Part shown: in pieces, positions 38,151-46,631 of the stretch
How the letters are laid out: each line of letters opens with the position of its first letter
Numbering within the stretch: position 1 is the stretch's first letter
Assembly (NCBI RefSeq): GCF_009729415.1
Contig: NZ_MPKW01000011.1
Location: 167,427 to 231,426 of the forward strand
Source of the DNA: Mycolicibacterium sp. CBMA 234
GTDB taxonomy: Bacteria > Actinomycetota > Actinomycetes > Mycobacteriales > Mycobacteriaceae
Length of the DNA: 64,000 nt
Direction of reading: 5' to 3'
The notes under the pieces: model-generated
Told to the model about the DNA's origin: nothing
Seen by the model: the letters and a program-made list of their open reading frames with translations, nothing else
Databases searched by the model: none
Position numbers and translations under genes: made by a program

Positions 38151-39593
38151 TTAATTAACGCAGGGCACCCCGTCGCCGCTGAACGGCTTGCCTTGGTCGG
38201 GTGCGGCCTCGTCGGACGATGTCTTGGTCACCGCCGCGCTCGTGGACGACGCGTCGGAAATCGCACTCGGCGGGTCGTAGTCGTTGCCCAGGATGACCTT
38301 GATGCGGCCGGGTCCTTCTTGGTCGCTTGATTGGGGCGCCGAGGTGATGGCCAATTGACTGGCCAATTGCTTCGCGTCCGCTTCTGCTCCCGGCCCGTAG
38401 TCGATCTGGGTGGAGGTGGGCTCGCCCGCTTGCGCGCTCCGGACGTCACCGGTGGGGAAGCCATGCGTGGACAGTGCCGCCGCGATCATGGCCGCGAGGC
38501 CGGTCATGTCGCCGCCGTTGATCACGTCGACGGTGCTGGTCGGCGCCGCGGGAGTGGTGGAGGTGGGCTTGTCGTCCGAGAATGCTGCCGATACCTCGGA
38601 CCGGATCGCGGCGGAATCGACGATGTTCACGGACTGGCCGTTTACGTTGTCGTACCGCAGCACCGGCAGGGTCTGGAATTGGATGTTGGAACCGGAGATC
38701 GCGCCGAGGCGCCGGAACACGTCGTTGGTCCAGCCGTTGGACAGCACGATGTCCTTGCGGGCCACCGACATCAGGTTGGAGAACTTGCCGATGTCGCCGA
38801 ACACGCCACCGCTCTGCAGCTTGTGCATGACCGACGCCAGGAAAGCTTGCTGGCGGTGCGTCCGGTCGAGGTCGCCGTTGTCGAGGTTGTGCCGCTGCCG
38901 GACAAACGCCAGTGCCTGAGACGGATCCAGGGTCTGCTTGCCGGCGGGGAAGTCGGCGCCCGAGAATTCGTCGTCCTGGACGGCGTTGTTCAAGCAGACG
39001 TCGACGCCGCCAAGTGCCGAGGTCAGGTCGTAGAACCCGGCGAGGCTGACCTCCGCGAAATAGTTGACCTTCACGCCGGTGAGCTCGCGCACCGCGGCGA
39101 TGGCGGCGGTGCGGCCGGCCTCGCGGCCTTGGGTCTCGAGTTCGTGCTGGTCGGTGATGCCCTCGTCGTTGAGCTTCTGCGCGACTTCGGCCTTTTTCAG
39201 TCCGTAGGCCTCTTTGATCTTGATGTGGCTGTAGCCGGAGATGTCGTCGACGGGCACGTAGTCGTCCCGGGGGATCGAGAAAGCGACCACGTGGTTATCA
39301 GGGGTGACGTGCACGAGGATCAGGGTGTTGGTGTTGTAACCGCCGCTGTCGGAGTCGCCGGCGTGCAATTGGTCCAGCAACTCTTGGGGCAACTCATTGC
39401 CGTCTTGATCGCGACGGGAATCCAGTCCGATCAACAGGATGTTCATGGAGCCGTTGACGTTTCCGGTCCCCGGCAGGTCGATGCCGAGGGCGTGCGAGAT
39501 GGTGAAGCCGCTGATGACGCCGTGTGCAACCCACCAGCCGACGCCGGTCAGGGCCAGCGCGACCGTCGATACGAAGGCGACTAGGAACCGCAT
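38151..39593 (-). CDS. LytR-CpsA-Psr (LCP) family phosphotransferase
   Basis: 480 residues from ATG 39593; the longer frame to 39749 adds a non-membrane basic stretch. One N-terminal span (about 1-26), then the LCP catalytic domain: NGSMNILLIGLDSRRD, SIPRDDYVPV, SHIKIKEAYG, and QALAFVRQRHNLDNGDLDRTHRQQAFL with the Arg residues that bind the pyrophosphate lipid carrier. A C-terminal LytR_C domain (about 330-480) follows. LCP proteins attach arabinogalactan to peptidoglycan, which links it functionally to the rhamnose genes. The promoter is in the 421 bp upstream. Confidence 0.92.
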   Translation of the reverse strand: MRFLVAFVSTVALALTGVGWWVAHGVISGFTISHALGIDLPGTGNVNGSMNILLIGLDSRRDQDGNELPQELLDQLHAGDSDSGGYNTNTLILVHVTPDNHVVAFSIPRDDYVPVDDISGYSHIKIKEAYGLKKAEVAQKLNDEGITDQHELETQGREAGRTAAIAAVRELTGVKVNYFAEVSLAGFYDLTSALGGVDVCLNNAVQDDEFSGADFPAGKQTLDPSQALAFVRQRHNLDNGDLDRTHRQQAFLASVMHKLQSGGVFGDIGKFSNLMSVARKDIVLSNGWTNDVFRRLGAISGSNIQFQTLPVLRYDNVNGQSVNIVDSAAIRSEVSAAFSDDKPTSTTPAAPTSTVDVINGGDMTGLAAMIAAALSTHGFPTGDVRSAQAGEPTSTQIDYGPGAEADAKQLASQLAITSAPQSSDQEGPGRIKVILGNDYDPPSAISDASSTSAAVTKTSSDEAAPDQGKPFSGDGVPCVN

Positions 39594-40014
39594 ACGGAGT
39601 GCGGTCCTCCTGTGGCGGCACGCCTGTCGTGCATTCGGGGTCTCCTGGGTGGTGCTGCGTCGGATCAGTCGGTCGCGCAAGCGAAATGGTGGCGTAAGCC
39701 TACAAGTCGAATCTGGTGTCCTGCTGTAGGCGAACCGGCGATCCGGCAACCTCTAAGGCCCAAATATTGACGCGGTATGCAAATTGTGCTCAAAGATGCA
39801 GATGAGGTGTTTGTGACTACTGGGATTATTGAGTTGAAGCCCGCGTAAGAAAGTTCGGGAGAATCTCAGTCCGGTCTCAGAGATCAAGGTAGTGAAACGC
39901 ATAGGGTTCGAACGGTTATCGGTCCGTGTTGTTTCTGTGACATTTGTAGCTCACCGTTACCGAAGTGAAATCAGTGCCCAGAGTGGCGCTGAGCACTGAG
40001 GAACGGAGCGAGTG
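39594..40014. other. Intergenic region between LCP and secreted-protein genes
   Basis: 421 bp without a credible gene; rich in A/T around 39760-39960, as expected for two divergent promoters. The LCP gene has AGGAGG 12 bases before its ATG. No repeat or RNA gene recognised. Confidence 0.5.
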
Positions 40015-40809
40015 ATGACCGCAACTACTGAAGTGACGTATCGCAGGCAACCGGTGGGAGGCCGACCGGGTCGGCCGAAGACCGGAAGGACGCAGGTCGG
40101 CTCGGTGGATGTCATCGCGACGTCCGCTGCGGTGCTTCGACCTGTCGTAGTGGCGGGGGCGATCATCGCCGCCGCCCTGATGTGGGGGCCTCGAGCACAC
40201 GCCGATGTCGTCCACGACGCGCTCAATGATGTCGGAATCGGCAACAACGGGCCCGTCAGCAACGTGATCGCGGAGGTGGGCACCTCGTTCTGCCCGTTGC
40301 TCGTGCAGCCCGGTAGCCAGATGGCCAGCACGGCAACTCAGATGAGCGGCAATGGCGGCATTGCGCCGCCGCTGGCCGGGTTCGCCACGCAGATCGCGAT
40401 CCAGACCCAGTGCCCCTCCTTCATGACGGCGCTGGCCAACGGGAACCTCCCGGCCCTGATGAACGGCGGCCTGCCGGTGACGCCGCCGGGTCTGCCCGGC
40501 ATGCCGTCCGTCGGGCTCCCTGACCTGTCAGGTGCTACGGCAGCTGTGCCGGGCGTGTTGGGATCGGCTACGGCACCCGTGCCGGGCGTGCTGGGTGCGG
40601 CTACCGCGCCGGTACCCGGTGTCTTGGGTGCGGCGACTGCGCCGGTGCCCGGGGTGCTCGGGACGGCCACTGCGCCGCTTGGCCAGATCCCGGGCCTGGT
40701 CAGTTCACCAACCGTCGCTGTGCCCACGCCGGGCCTTTTCCCGCCCGCGCCGCAAGCCCCGTTGCAGCTCGCATCGGCACCGGTGCTGCCGGCGGTCCCG
40801 GGAAGCTGA
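40015..40809 (+). CDS. Exported protein with Pro-Val-Pro-Gly-Val-Leu repeat
   Basis: 264 residues from ATG 40015 (a GTG stands directly before). Basic N-terminus, then a membrane/signal segment VLRPVVVAGAIIAAALMWGPRAHA (about 40-65) with AHA-D as likely cleavage. The conserved-looking part has two Cys (TSFCPLLVQPG and TQCPSFMTAL), then four units of the type ATAPVPGVLG in tandem (about 175-225), and a Pro-rich tail. No domain recognised. It ends 25 bp before a strong terminator shared with the convergent gene. Confidence 0.65.
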   Translation: MTATTEVTYRRQPVGGRPGRPKTGRTQVGSVDVIATSAAVLRPVVVAGAIIAAALMWGPRAHADVVHDALNDVGIGNNGPVSNVIAEVGTSFCPLLVQPGSQMASTATQMSGNGGIAPPLAGFATQIAIQTQCPSFMTALANGNLPALMNGGLPVTPPGLPGMPSVGLPDLSGATAAVPGVLGSATAPVPGVLGAATAPVPGVLGAATAPVPGVLGTATAPLGQIPGLVSSPTVAVPTPGLFPPAPQAPLQLASAPVLPAVPGS

Positions 40810-40833
40810 ACTCGGGCTCCCGTCGACGGAATG

Positions 40834-40873
40834 CATTGAGGGCTGTGGCTTTTCGAAGCCACAGCCCTCAATG
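40834..40873. terminator. Bidirectional terminator, 18-bp perfect stem
   Basis: cattgagggctgtggctt, loop ttcg, then the exact complement, between the stops of two convergent genes (40809 and 40889). A strong hairpin of this type would end transcription from both sides. Confidence 0.85.
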
Positions 40874-40888
40874 TTGTTGCGTTACTTG

Positions 40889-42172
40889 CTATCCCTCGTG
40901 GCCGCCGCCGGTGGAGCCGTGGCTGGCGCCGCCGGTCGACGCGCCGGCCGCAGCGTGAGTGCCGGTGCTGGTGCCGGTGCCGCTGCCGCTGCCGCTGCTG
41001 TTGTCGGGCGCGCGGTGCTTGCCGCCGGTCGAGCCGGTCGTGGAGACGCTGGGCGCGGTGCCGTCCGGAGCGCTGTGCTTGCCACCCTTGGAGTCGGAGT
41101 TGCCGGTCGTCTTGTCGGTGCCCGACGAGTTGTCCGACTTGTCGGCGTTCTTGGTCTTGCCCGAGGTGGACTTGTCAGTCGATTTATCGGTGCTCGACTT
41201 GTTGTCGGACTTGTCCGTGCTCGTGGACTTGTCGTCGGACTTGCCCTGGCCCTTGCTGTCAGTGCTCTTGCCGCCGTCAGTGCTGTCGGTCTTGGTGGTT
41301 CCGGTGTTATCGGTACCGGTCTTGGCGTCGGTCTTGGTGGTTCCGGTCGAGTCGGTCGTCGTACCACCGGTGGCCGAAGGTGTCTTCTCTTGCGTGCCGG
41401 CCGCCGGCGAAGTCTCGGCGGCAGGCGTGGTGGCGCCAGCCGCGAGCGGCTTGAGCTGCAGAGACACGGTCTTGGTCGTGACGGGCGTCTCAGCCAACGG
41501 TGCTGCTGCAGCTACCGGTGCTGCCGCGGCCAGTGTCTTGAGCGTCGCGGCGGCCGGGAGGGCGGCAGCAGGAACGGCAGCGAGGCTGGTGATCGCCTTG
41601 ACGATGGCCACCGGTGCGGCGATGAGCTGCTGGATCGCCGTCGTGACGAGAGTGACGATCGTCTGCGGGACCGTGGTGAGCGAGGTCGCGCCCGTCCAGA
41701 GGCCTGCGAAGATCTTGTTGAGGCCGTTGATGAGCGTCGCGGGTCCTGCGAATACCGCAGTCCACAGGGCGGTCGCGGGAGCGAGCGCTGTCTTCGCGGC
41801 GGTGTTGATCGCGGTGATGAGGGCGGCGGGTGAGGCCAGGGCAGCGGTCCAGGCGGCGGTGACGGGAGCGAGCGCCGTGGCGAAGGCCGTGTTAATCGGG
41901 GTGATGACACTGCTGATGAGTGCTGCGGCCTGCGTGTACAGCGTGTTGAACGCCTGGAACGGCAATGTCAGCAAGTCGAGCGGGGAGGCGGTGAGGTAGA
42001 ACTTTTCGGCGTACGTGGACACGGTTGTCGTCGCGCGTGCCACGTGCAGGGCGTGGGGAGCGGGCAACGGCGCAGCTGCTCCGACCGATGCGACGACGCA
42101 CACCGAGCACACGCCAGCTACGAGCGACGACTGAAGAGCAGGCAAAGCTTTTTGCAGAGTGGCAGTTTGCAT
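40889..42172 (-). CDS. Exported protein with Lys/Ser/Thr/Asp low-complexity tail
   Basis: 427 residues. Signal-like segment (SLVAGVCSVCVVASVGAAAPLPA, about 16-38); residues 55-220 are Ala/Leu/Thr-rich amphipathic helices with recurrent LIxAINTAxKTALAPxTALWTA-type units (three similar blocks); residues 235-427 are a hydrophilic tail of KSTDKS, GTTKTD and GGKHSAPD repeats. Protein repeats and many Ala/Thr suggest an envelope or surface protein; the block pattern resembles other mycobacterial exported PE-less proteins of unknown role. No domain assigned. The upstream 307 bp hold its promoter. Confidence 0.6.
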   Translation of the reverse strand: MQTATLQKALPALQSSLVAGVCSVCVVASVGAAAPLPAPHALHVARATTTVSTYAEKFYLTASPLDLLTLPFQAFNTLYTQAAALISSVITPINTAFATALAPVTAAWTAALASPAALITAINTAAKTALAPATALWTAVFAGPATLINGLNKIFAGLWTGATSLTTVPQTIVTLVTTAIQQLIAAPVAIVKAITSLAAVPAAALPAAATLKTLAAAAPVAAAAPLAETPVTTKTVSLQLKPLAAGATTPAAETSPAAGTQEKTPSATGGTTTDSTGTTKTDAKTGTDNTGTTKTDSTDGGKSTDSKGQGKSDDKSTSTDKSDNKSSTDKSTDKSTSGKTKNADKSDNSSGTDKTTGNSDSKGGKHSAPDGTAPSVSTTGSTGGKHRAPDNSSGSGSGTGTSTGTHAAAGASTGGASHGSTGGGHEG

Positions 42173-42479
42173 GATGGACCCCGGGTTCGGTGGAACAGAG
42201 CGGTAATTAGGCGGTCTGAAGGTAACGGAAACTGGCGGTCCCCTTCTAGCTGAGCAAAATTCCGCGTCGCTCGCTTGACCTGCTTATACGTGCACAATTT
42301 GCCTGACAAGGTAAATAAATCAAGCTGAAATTTTCCAAGAATTCATCCGCCGGTCGTCGGACGTCGGCGATTATTGGCCGCAATACCACCGTGCGGCCAG
42401 GTTGCAATGGCCTAACGATTTACCGAATGTGCGGTGTGGCCGCTCGCCGAACTGCTTGGGGTGTGGTCTGGTGGTCAGG
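42173..42479. other. Intergenic region between divergent exported-protein genes
   Basis: 307 bp, A/T-rich in 42260-42350, no ORF with coding character. Probably two divergent promoters; no box recognised. Confidence 0.45.
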
Positions 42480-43055
42480 ATGTCCGACTTCACATTTCGC
42501 GTCGCGGGACTGGTGGCCGGGGCAGTGACGGGTGCGTCGCTCCTCGTGGCCGGAGTTCCGGCGGCATCGGCTGCCCCCGCCACGGACGCACAGGGATTCG
42601 TGGACTCGACTGCGCGCTGCCCGGCCTCTGACACTGCGGTGGCCTACGGCAGTACGGCCGCGTCGCGGGTCGCCATCTGTAAAAGCGCGAGCGGTCAGTA
42701 CGCGTATCGCGGCGTCCGAATCAGTGACGGCGCCAAGTTGATCTTGGCTGCCACCGCCGACGGTCGGGGCGGCTATGCCGCGACGAGCGACGGCATCACC
42801 TACACGGTGAGCGCGAAATCGCTTGATATCAGCGCAGGTTCGCAGTCCATCAGGTCCGAGCCCATGACCTTCTTCCGCAGCGGCGGACCGGTGACGGGAG
42901 CAGCGCCGAGCACGGCTGCTCCTGCTGCGCCGACTGCTGCGCCGCTAGGCACGCCTGCCACGCCGGTCACCGGCGCCCCCGAGCCGGCACCGACGACTCC
43001 GCTACCGCCGCCATTGGCGGCCGAAGTCGGTGGCACACGGCCGAGCGGGCACTAA
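42480..43055 (+). CDS. Exported protein sharing the ectodomain of the receptor kinase
   Basis: 191 residues from ATG 42480. Signal peptide about 1-32 (FRVAGLVAGAVTGASLLVAGVPAASA). Residues 38-135 align with the extracellular domain of the kinase at 4847-6361: ARC...VAIC with exactly 19 residues between the Cys (47 and 67), Y-x-G-x-R-x-SDGAK, then G-G-Y/F and YTVSAKSLDI versus [11 protein letters not shown] Pro/Ala/Thr-rich tail follows. So the same sensor-like domain occurs once on a kinase and once as a free exported protein. Function not known; ligand binding or competition is a hypothesis. Confidence 0.75.
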   Translation: MSDFTFRVAGLVAGAVTGASLLVAGVPAASAAPATDAQGFVDSTARCPASDTAVAYGSTAASRVAICKSASGQYAYRGVRISDGAKLILAATADGRGGYAATSDGITYTVSAKSLDISAGSQSIRSEPMTFFRSGGPVTGAAPSTAAPAAPTAAPLGTPATPVTGAPEPAPTTPLPPPLAAEVGGTRPSGH

Positions 43056-43082
43056 GGCCCCTTCTGTGCCACCCATGCCGCG

Positions 43083-45404
43083 CTATTCCTCCTGCGCTGC
43101 ACGCAGGATCTGGTAGCCCGGGTCGGCCATATACAGCGGCCGGTTGCCGCTCTGCTTCGGCTTACCCGTGATCCGGATCAGTTGGCCCGCGGTGATGTCC
43201 TGGCCGCCGGTGGTGAAGACCACCCTGAGCGTTCCGCTGTCATCACCGACCAGCACTTCGCGTTGGAGTCGCCCGTTCTTGTGCACTTCGTCGACCTCGT
43301 CGACGCGGCCTTCGACGATCGACCGGTGCCCGGCGATCAGGCCGTCGACGGGCACCGACGTTTGCGTCGGCACGGGATGTTCGTACTCTTCGATCCGTTC
43401 CTCGTCGCCCTTGGTGATGCGCGAACGCATCCGCTCGACGCTGCGAGTGATGCGCTCTTCGAACATGTCGGGGAAGGCTTCCCGGATCCGGGATTGCACG
43501 TCGTAGGGCACGATCGTGGCCGCGGCGTCGGGAATGCGGCTGACTGCCTGCGAGATCTTGTCGGCGGTGCGGTCGTGCAACAGCCGGCCCAGTAGCGGCG
43601 CGTAGCTGCGGCGCGGCAGCAGCACGGTGACGTTGGTGTTCGAGTACTCCGCCAGCGTGGTGGTGACGAGTTCCTGTGCGGCACGGTCGAATCGGCGGTC
43701 CGGACAGTCCACGACCCGCAGCGGGGTCTCCATTTCGTAGTACTCCCACTTCTTCTGCAATTGCTTGGCGACCTGCGGGTCGACCATGAAGTGCACCGCC
43801 GTCATGGTGTCGGCGCGCAAGCCGCGGCCGTACCGCAAGGCTTCCAGGACGGCCAGGTCCACACCATTGACCATCACCAGGACCCGGTGCCGGGCGAATT
43901 TCACGTTGTCCGGCCGGTTGTTCCGGAAATGCTCCAAAATTGCTGCCTCAGCGCGGTATTCGCGATTCAGCCGCATCAGCAGACCGACCAGCAGTGGGAA
44001 CACGATGACGACCAACCAGGCGCCTTCGGTGAACTTGGCCACCGCGAAGATACCGACCACGATGGTCGACAGGATGGCCGCAGACAGGTTGATGATCACC
44101 CGTCCGCGCCAGCCCGGTTCTCGGTGCGTCAGATGGTGTTTCGACATGCCGTAGCCGGCCATCGCGAACCCAGTGAACACGCCGATCGCGTAGAACGGGA
44201 CCAACGCATTGACCGAGCCACCGGTGAATACCAGTAGCGCCACCGACAGCACGGTCAGCACGATGATGCCGTTCGAGAACACCAAACGGTGGCCGCGCTT
44301 GGTCAGCTGACGCGGCAGGAAGCGGTCTTCGGCAACGAAGCTTGCGAGCGTCGGGAAGCCGTTAAAGCTGGTGTTCGCACCGGTATAGAGGATGAGCGCG
44401 GTGGAAACCTGCACCAGGTTGTAGAGGACGTGGCCGATCCACCCGTCGCCGAACACGCTGCGGGCGATCTCCGACAACACCGACGGATAACCGGCATCGT
44501 AGGGCGCAGCATGGGTTTCGTAGGCCAGGTAGGACACGCCGGCAACCAGGAAGCCCAGGATGCTGGCCATGACGGTGAGCACCAGACGGGCATTGGGGCC
44601 CTGCGGTTTACGGAAGACGCTGACGGTGTTGGAGATGGCCTCGACACCGGTCAGCGAGGAACCACCGTTGGCGAACGCGCGCAGGACCGCCAGGATGCTG
44701 GCGCCCATGATGATGCCGTTCTCGTGTTCGATGGGCACCAGGCCGGACATGTGCGAAACGTCGTAAACCGGTAGGTCACCGAAGATTTCGCGGATGATGC
44801 CGACCACGATCATGATCGTCAACATGAGGATGAAGAAGTAGGTGGGCACCGCGAACGGCCGGCCGGCCTCTCGCAGACCGCGCAGGTTCGCATAGGCGAT
44901 GACCAGTACGACGCCGACGGTGATCTCCAGGCTGTACGGGCCCAATACCGGGATCGCCGACGCCACGGCGACGGTGCCGGCTGCGGCCTGCACGGCGACA
45001 GTGACGACGTAGTCGATCAGCAGTGCGGCGGCAGCGATTTGGGCGATGCGCGGTCCGAAGTTCTCGCGCGCCACCACATATGAGCCGCCGGCGCGGGTGT
45101 ACGCCATCACGACCTGTCGATACGAGGCCGCGACCAGGATCAGGATCAGCAGGATGACACCGGTGATCGGCAACAGGAGGGTGAACGCGGCCATGCCCGC
45201 GTAGGGCAGGAGTCCGATCAGGATTTCTTCGGTGCCGTACGCGCTGGACGAGATGGCGTCGGGGGACAGCACGCCGAGCGCCACTGGGTTCGACAGCTTT
45301 TCGTTGTGCAGCTGCTCGTTGACGAGAGGTTTGCCCAGGAACAGGCGTTTGAATGCGTAGCCGAAGGATTCGGGCACGGCCGTAGCTTTGGGCGGCGTCG
45401 TCAC
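43083..45404 (-). CDS. APC-superfamily permease (KimA/Rv2690c-like) with C-terminal OB-fold-like extension
   Basis: 773 residues. Residues 40-490 hold twelve spans with the APC signatures SPDAISSSAYGTEEILIGL and GGSSLTGVEAISNTVSVFRKPQ. The cytosolic part (about 500-690) resembles the C-terminal domain of potassium importers of the KimA type (VLVMVNGVDLAVLEALRYGRGL, LPRRSYAPLLGRLLHDRTADKI). The last 80 residues (IAGHRSIVEGRVDEVDE...VLVGDDSGTLRVVF...GQLIRITGKPKQSG) look like an OB fold, found here as an extension. Probably a K+ or amino acid importer. No riboswitch seen upstream. Confidence 0.75.
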   Translation of the reverse strand: MTTPPKATAVPESFGYAFKRLFLGKPLVNEQLHNEKLSNPVALGVLSPDAISSSAYGTEEILIGLLPYAGMAAFTLLLPITGVILLILILVAASYRQVVMAYTRAGGSYVVARENFGPRIAQIAAAALLIDYVVTVAVQAAAGTVAVASAIPVLGPYSLEITVGVVLVIAYANLRGLREAGRPFAVPTYFFILMLTIMIVVGIIREIFGDLPVYDVSHMSGLVPIEHENGIIMGASILAVLRAFANGGSSLTGVEAISNTVSVFRKPQGPNARLVLTVMASILGFLVAGVSYLAYETHAAPYDAGYPSVLSEIARSVFGDGWIGHVLYNLVQVSTALILYTGANTSFNGFPTLASFVAEDRFLPRQLTKRGHRLVFSNGIIVLTVLSVALLVFTGGSVNALVPFYAIGVFTGFAMAGYGMSKHHLTHREPGWRGRVIINLSAAILSTIVVGIFAVAKFTEGAWLVVIVFPLLVGLLMRLNREYRAEAAILEHFRNNRPDNVKFARHRVLVMVNGVDLAVLEALRYGRGLRADTMTAVHFMVDPQVAKQLQKKWEYYEMETPLRVVDCPDRRFDRAAQELVTTTLAEYSNTNVTVLLPRRSYAPLLGRLLHDRTADKISQAVSRIPDAAATIVPYDVQSRIREAFPDMFEERITRSVERMRSRITKGDEERIEEYEHPVPTQTSVPVDGLIAGHRSIVEGRVDEVDEVHKNGRLQREVLVGDDSGTLRVVFTTGGQDITAGQLIRITGKPKQSGNRPLYMADPGYQILRAAQEE

Positions 45405-45555
45405 TACGGAAGCTTAGGTCTCCACAAGCCCATCCCCATGGGCTCACAGCACACTGTCAGGGAACCGTCAGGTTGCCGAAATGTGGCCCGGTTGCATTCT
45501 GTCGAAGGGGTGAGATCAGGGCGTCGGCGGGTGCCGCCGCTGCGGGGGCTGAGGG

Positions 45556-45957
45556 TCAGGCTGTCCGCGCGGTGGCGGGCTTGGTGGGGTGAATACCGCA
45601 GCTACAGGCGTCGATCGAGGGGCAGGTGCACTGCATGCCCCACTCCACGAGTTCGCGGGCGAGCTGCAGCTCGGCGATGCGGGCGTCGATCTCGGCGAGT
45701 TTGGTCTCGGCCAGCGCGCGGCTGGCCGGCCTGCCGGGGGAGTCGTCGGCGAACAGCAGTTGAATCTCGTCGAGCGCGAACCCGGCCGTCTTACACAGGC
45801 GGATGACGTGCAGTCGGTCGAGGACGGACTCGTCGTAGCGGCGCTGGCCGCCGACCCGCGCAGGGGCGTGGATCAGGCCGATCTGTTCGTAGTAGCGCAG
45901 TGTGGTTGCGGCGACGTCGGCGCGTGCGGCCACTTCGCCGATGGTGAACCTAGGCAT
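45556..45957 (-). CDS. MerR-family regulator with C-terminal Cys cluster
   Basis: 133 residues from ATG 45957. N-terminal MerR helix-turn-helix: FTIGEVAARADVAATTLRYYEQIGLIHAPARVGGQRRYDESVLDRL, then a dimer helix, then Cys110, 112, 118 and 120 in the pattern C-x-C-x5-C-x-C. SoxR has C-x2-C-x-C-x5-C, so this is close and could hold an Fe-S cluster or a metal ion. The start at 46059 in the longer frame adds non-MerR sequence. It is divergent from a PPOX-family gene across a MerR-type dyad, which it probably controls. Confidence 0.85.
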   Translation of the reverse strand: MPRFTIGEVAARADVAATTLRYYEQIGLIHAPARVGGQRRYDESVLDRLHVIRLCKTAGFALDEIQLLFADDSPGRPASRALAETKLAEIDARIAELQLARELVEWGMQCTCPSIDACSCGIHPTKPATARTA

Positions 45958-45975
45958 GAGTACTCCCGGCAGGTC

Positions 45976-45999
45976 TTGACTTGGAGCCAACTCTAAGTC
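45976..45999 (+). promoter_or_regulatory. MerR-type operator with -35 element
   Basis: TTGACT (45976-45981) overlaps the dyad gacttggag - ccaa - ctctaagtc (45978-45999; one mismatch), as in MerR-family promoters where the regulator binds between -35 and -10. It lies between the divergent MerR gene and the PPOX-family gene. Confidence 0.65.
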
Positions 46000-46012
46000 G
46001 TTGACTGTGGGC

Positions 46013-46471
46013 ATGGCTACCAATACGAAGCGGTTCGACATCAGTGAATTGGGCGGCACCCGGTACGCCCTGCTGCGGAGCTATCGGAAGAGCGGTGAGC
46101 CGGTCGATACGCCGATCTGGTTCGACCTTCAGGGGAACTCGGTCGTGTTCCGAACGAAACGCGGTCCGAAGACCGCGCGAATCCGGACGAATCCGCAGGT
46201 CGAACTGACGGCCTGCGATTACCGCGGCCGAAAGCGCAGTGGCGCAACCATATTCACGGGCCGGGCGACGATCTTGACGGGATCGGAAGCGGCCGACGCC
46301 AATCGCGCGCTACACCGGCGCTACGGCTGGCAGTGGAATGTGGTGCCGCTCATCAGAATTCCCGGTGTGACGCAGGTGCACGCGCACCTGCCGCTGCGCG
46401 AGAAGTGGCGGCGGGCGCGGGACCGGAATGTCTGGGCTGATAGCGCGATGGTGCGCATCGACTTCGGATAA
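46013..46471 (+). CDS. PPOX-class F420-dependent oxidoreductase-like protein
   Basis: 152 residues from ATG 46013 (an in-frame TTG at 46001 sits in the promoter). The split-barrel pattern ELGGTRYALLRSYRKSGEPVDTPIWFDLQGNSVVFRTKRGPKTARIRTNPQVELTACD is typical of the mycobacterial pyridoxamine-phosphate-oxidase-like family that binds F420 or flavin. Function of most members unknown; some reduce biliverdin or quinones. Likely regulated by the adjacent MerR protein through the dyad. Ends before a terminator. Confidence 0.8.
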   Translation: MATNTKRFDISELGGTRYALLRSYRKSGEPVDTPIWFDLQGNSVVFRTKRGPKTARIRTNPQVELTACDYRGRKRSGATIFTGRATILTGSEAADANRALHRRYGWQWNVVPLIRIPGVTQVHAHLPLREKWRRARDRNVWADSAMVRIDFG

Positions 46472-46487
46472 CCGCCGCGCACAAAAA

Positions 46488-46525
46488 ACTCGGTCCCGAC
46501 ACCAGAATTGGTGTCGGGACCGAGT
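46488..46525. terminator. Terminator with 17-bp stem
   Basis: actcggtcccgacacca, loop gaat, exact complement to 46525. On the minus strand it is followed by TTTTTT, making a full Rho-independent terminator for the STAS gene and the possible short gene after it; on the plus strand it can end the PPOX gene. Confidence 0.88.
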
Positions 46526-46542
46526 GGGAGTTCGGATGGGTG

Positions 46543-46617
46543 TCAGAGAGCCGGCGTAGCGAGGTGGCCCTTGCGACGGTGAAGCAGGGCACTCAGCCAG
46601 CGGAGATCAATCAACAT
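46543..46617 (-). CDS. Candidate 24-residue gene between the STAS gene and its terminator
   Basis: ATG 46617, TGA 46543-46545, product MLIDLRWLSALLHRRKGHLA followed by TPAL. The minus strand shows AGGA 7 bases before the ATG, the frame starts 15 bp after the STAS stop and ends 18 bp before the terminator stem. Basic and amphipathic. No family recognised; the length makes chance a real option. Confidence 0.3.
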   Translation of the reverse strand: MLIDLRWLSALLHRRKGHLATPAL

Positions 46618-46631
46618 GTTCAGTTCCTGTC

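Noticed and set aside
45405..45555. c-di-AMP riboswitch before the KimA-like gene
   Set aside because: The leader is short and none of the conserved blocks of the ydaO motif is visible.
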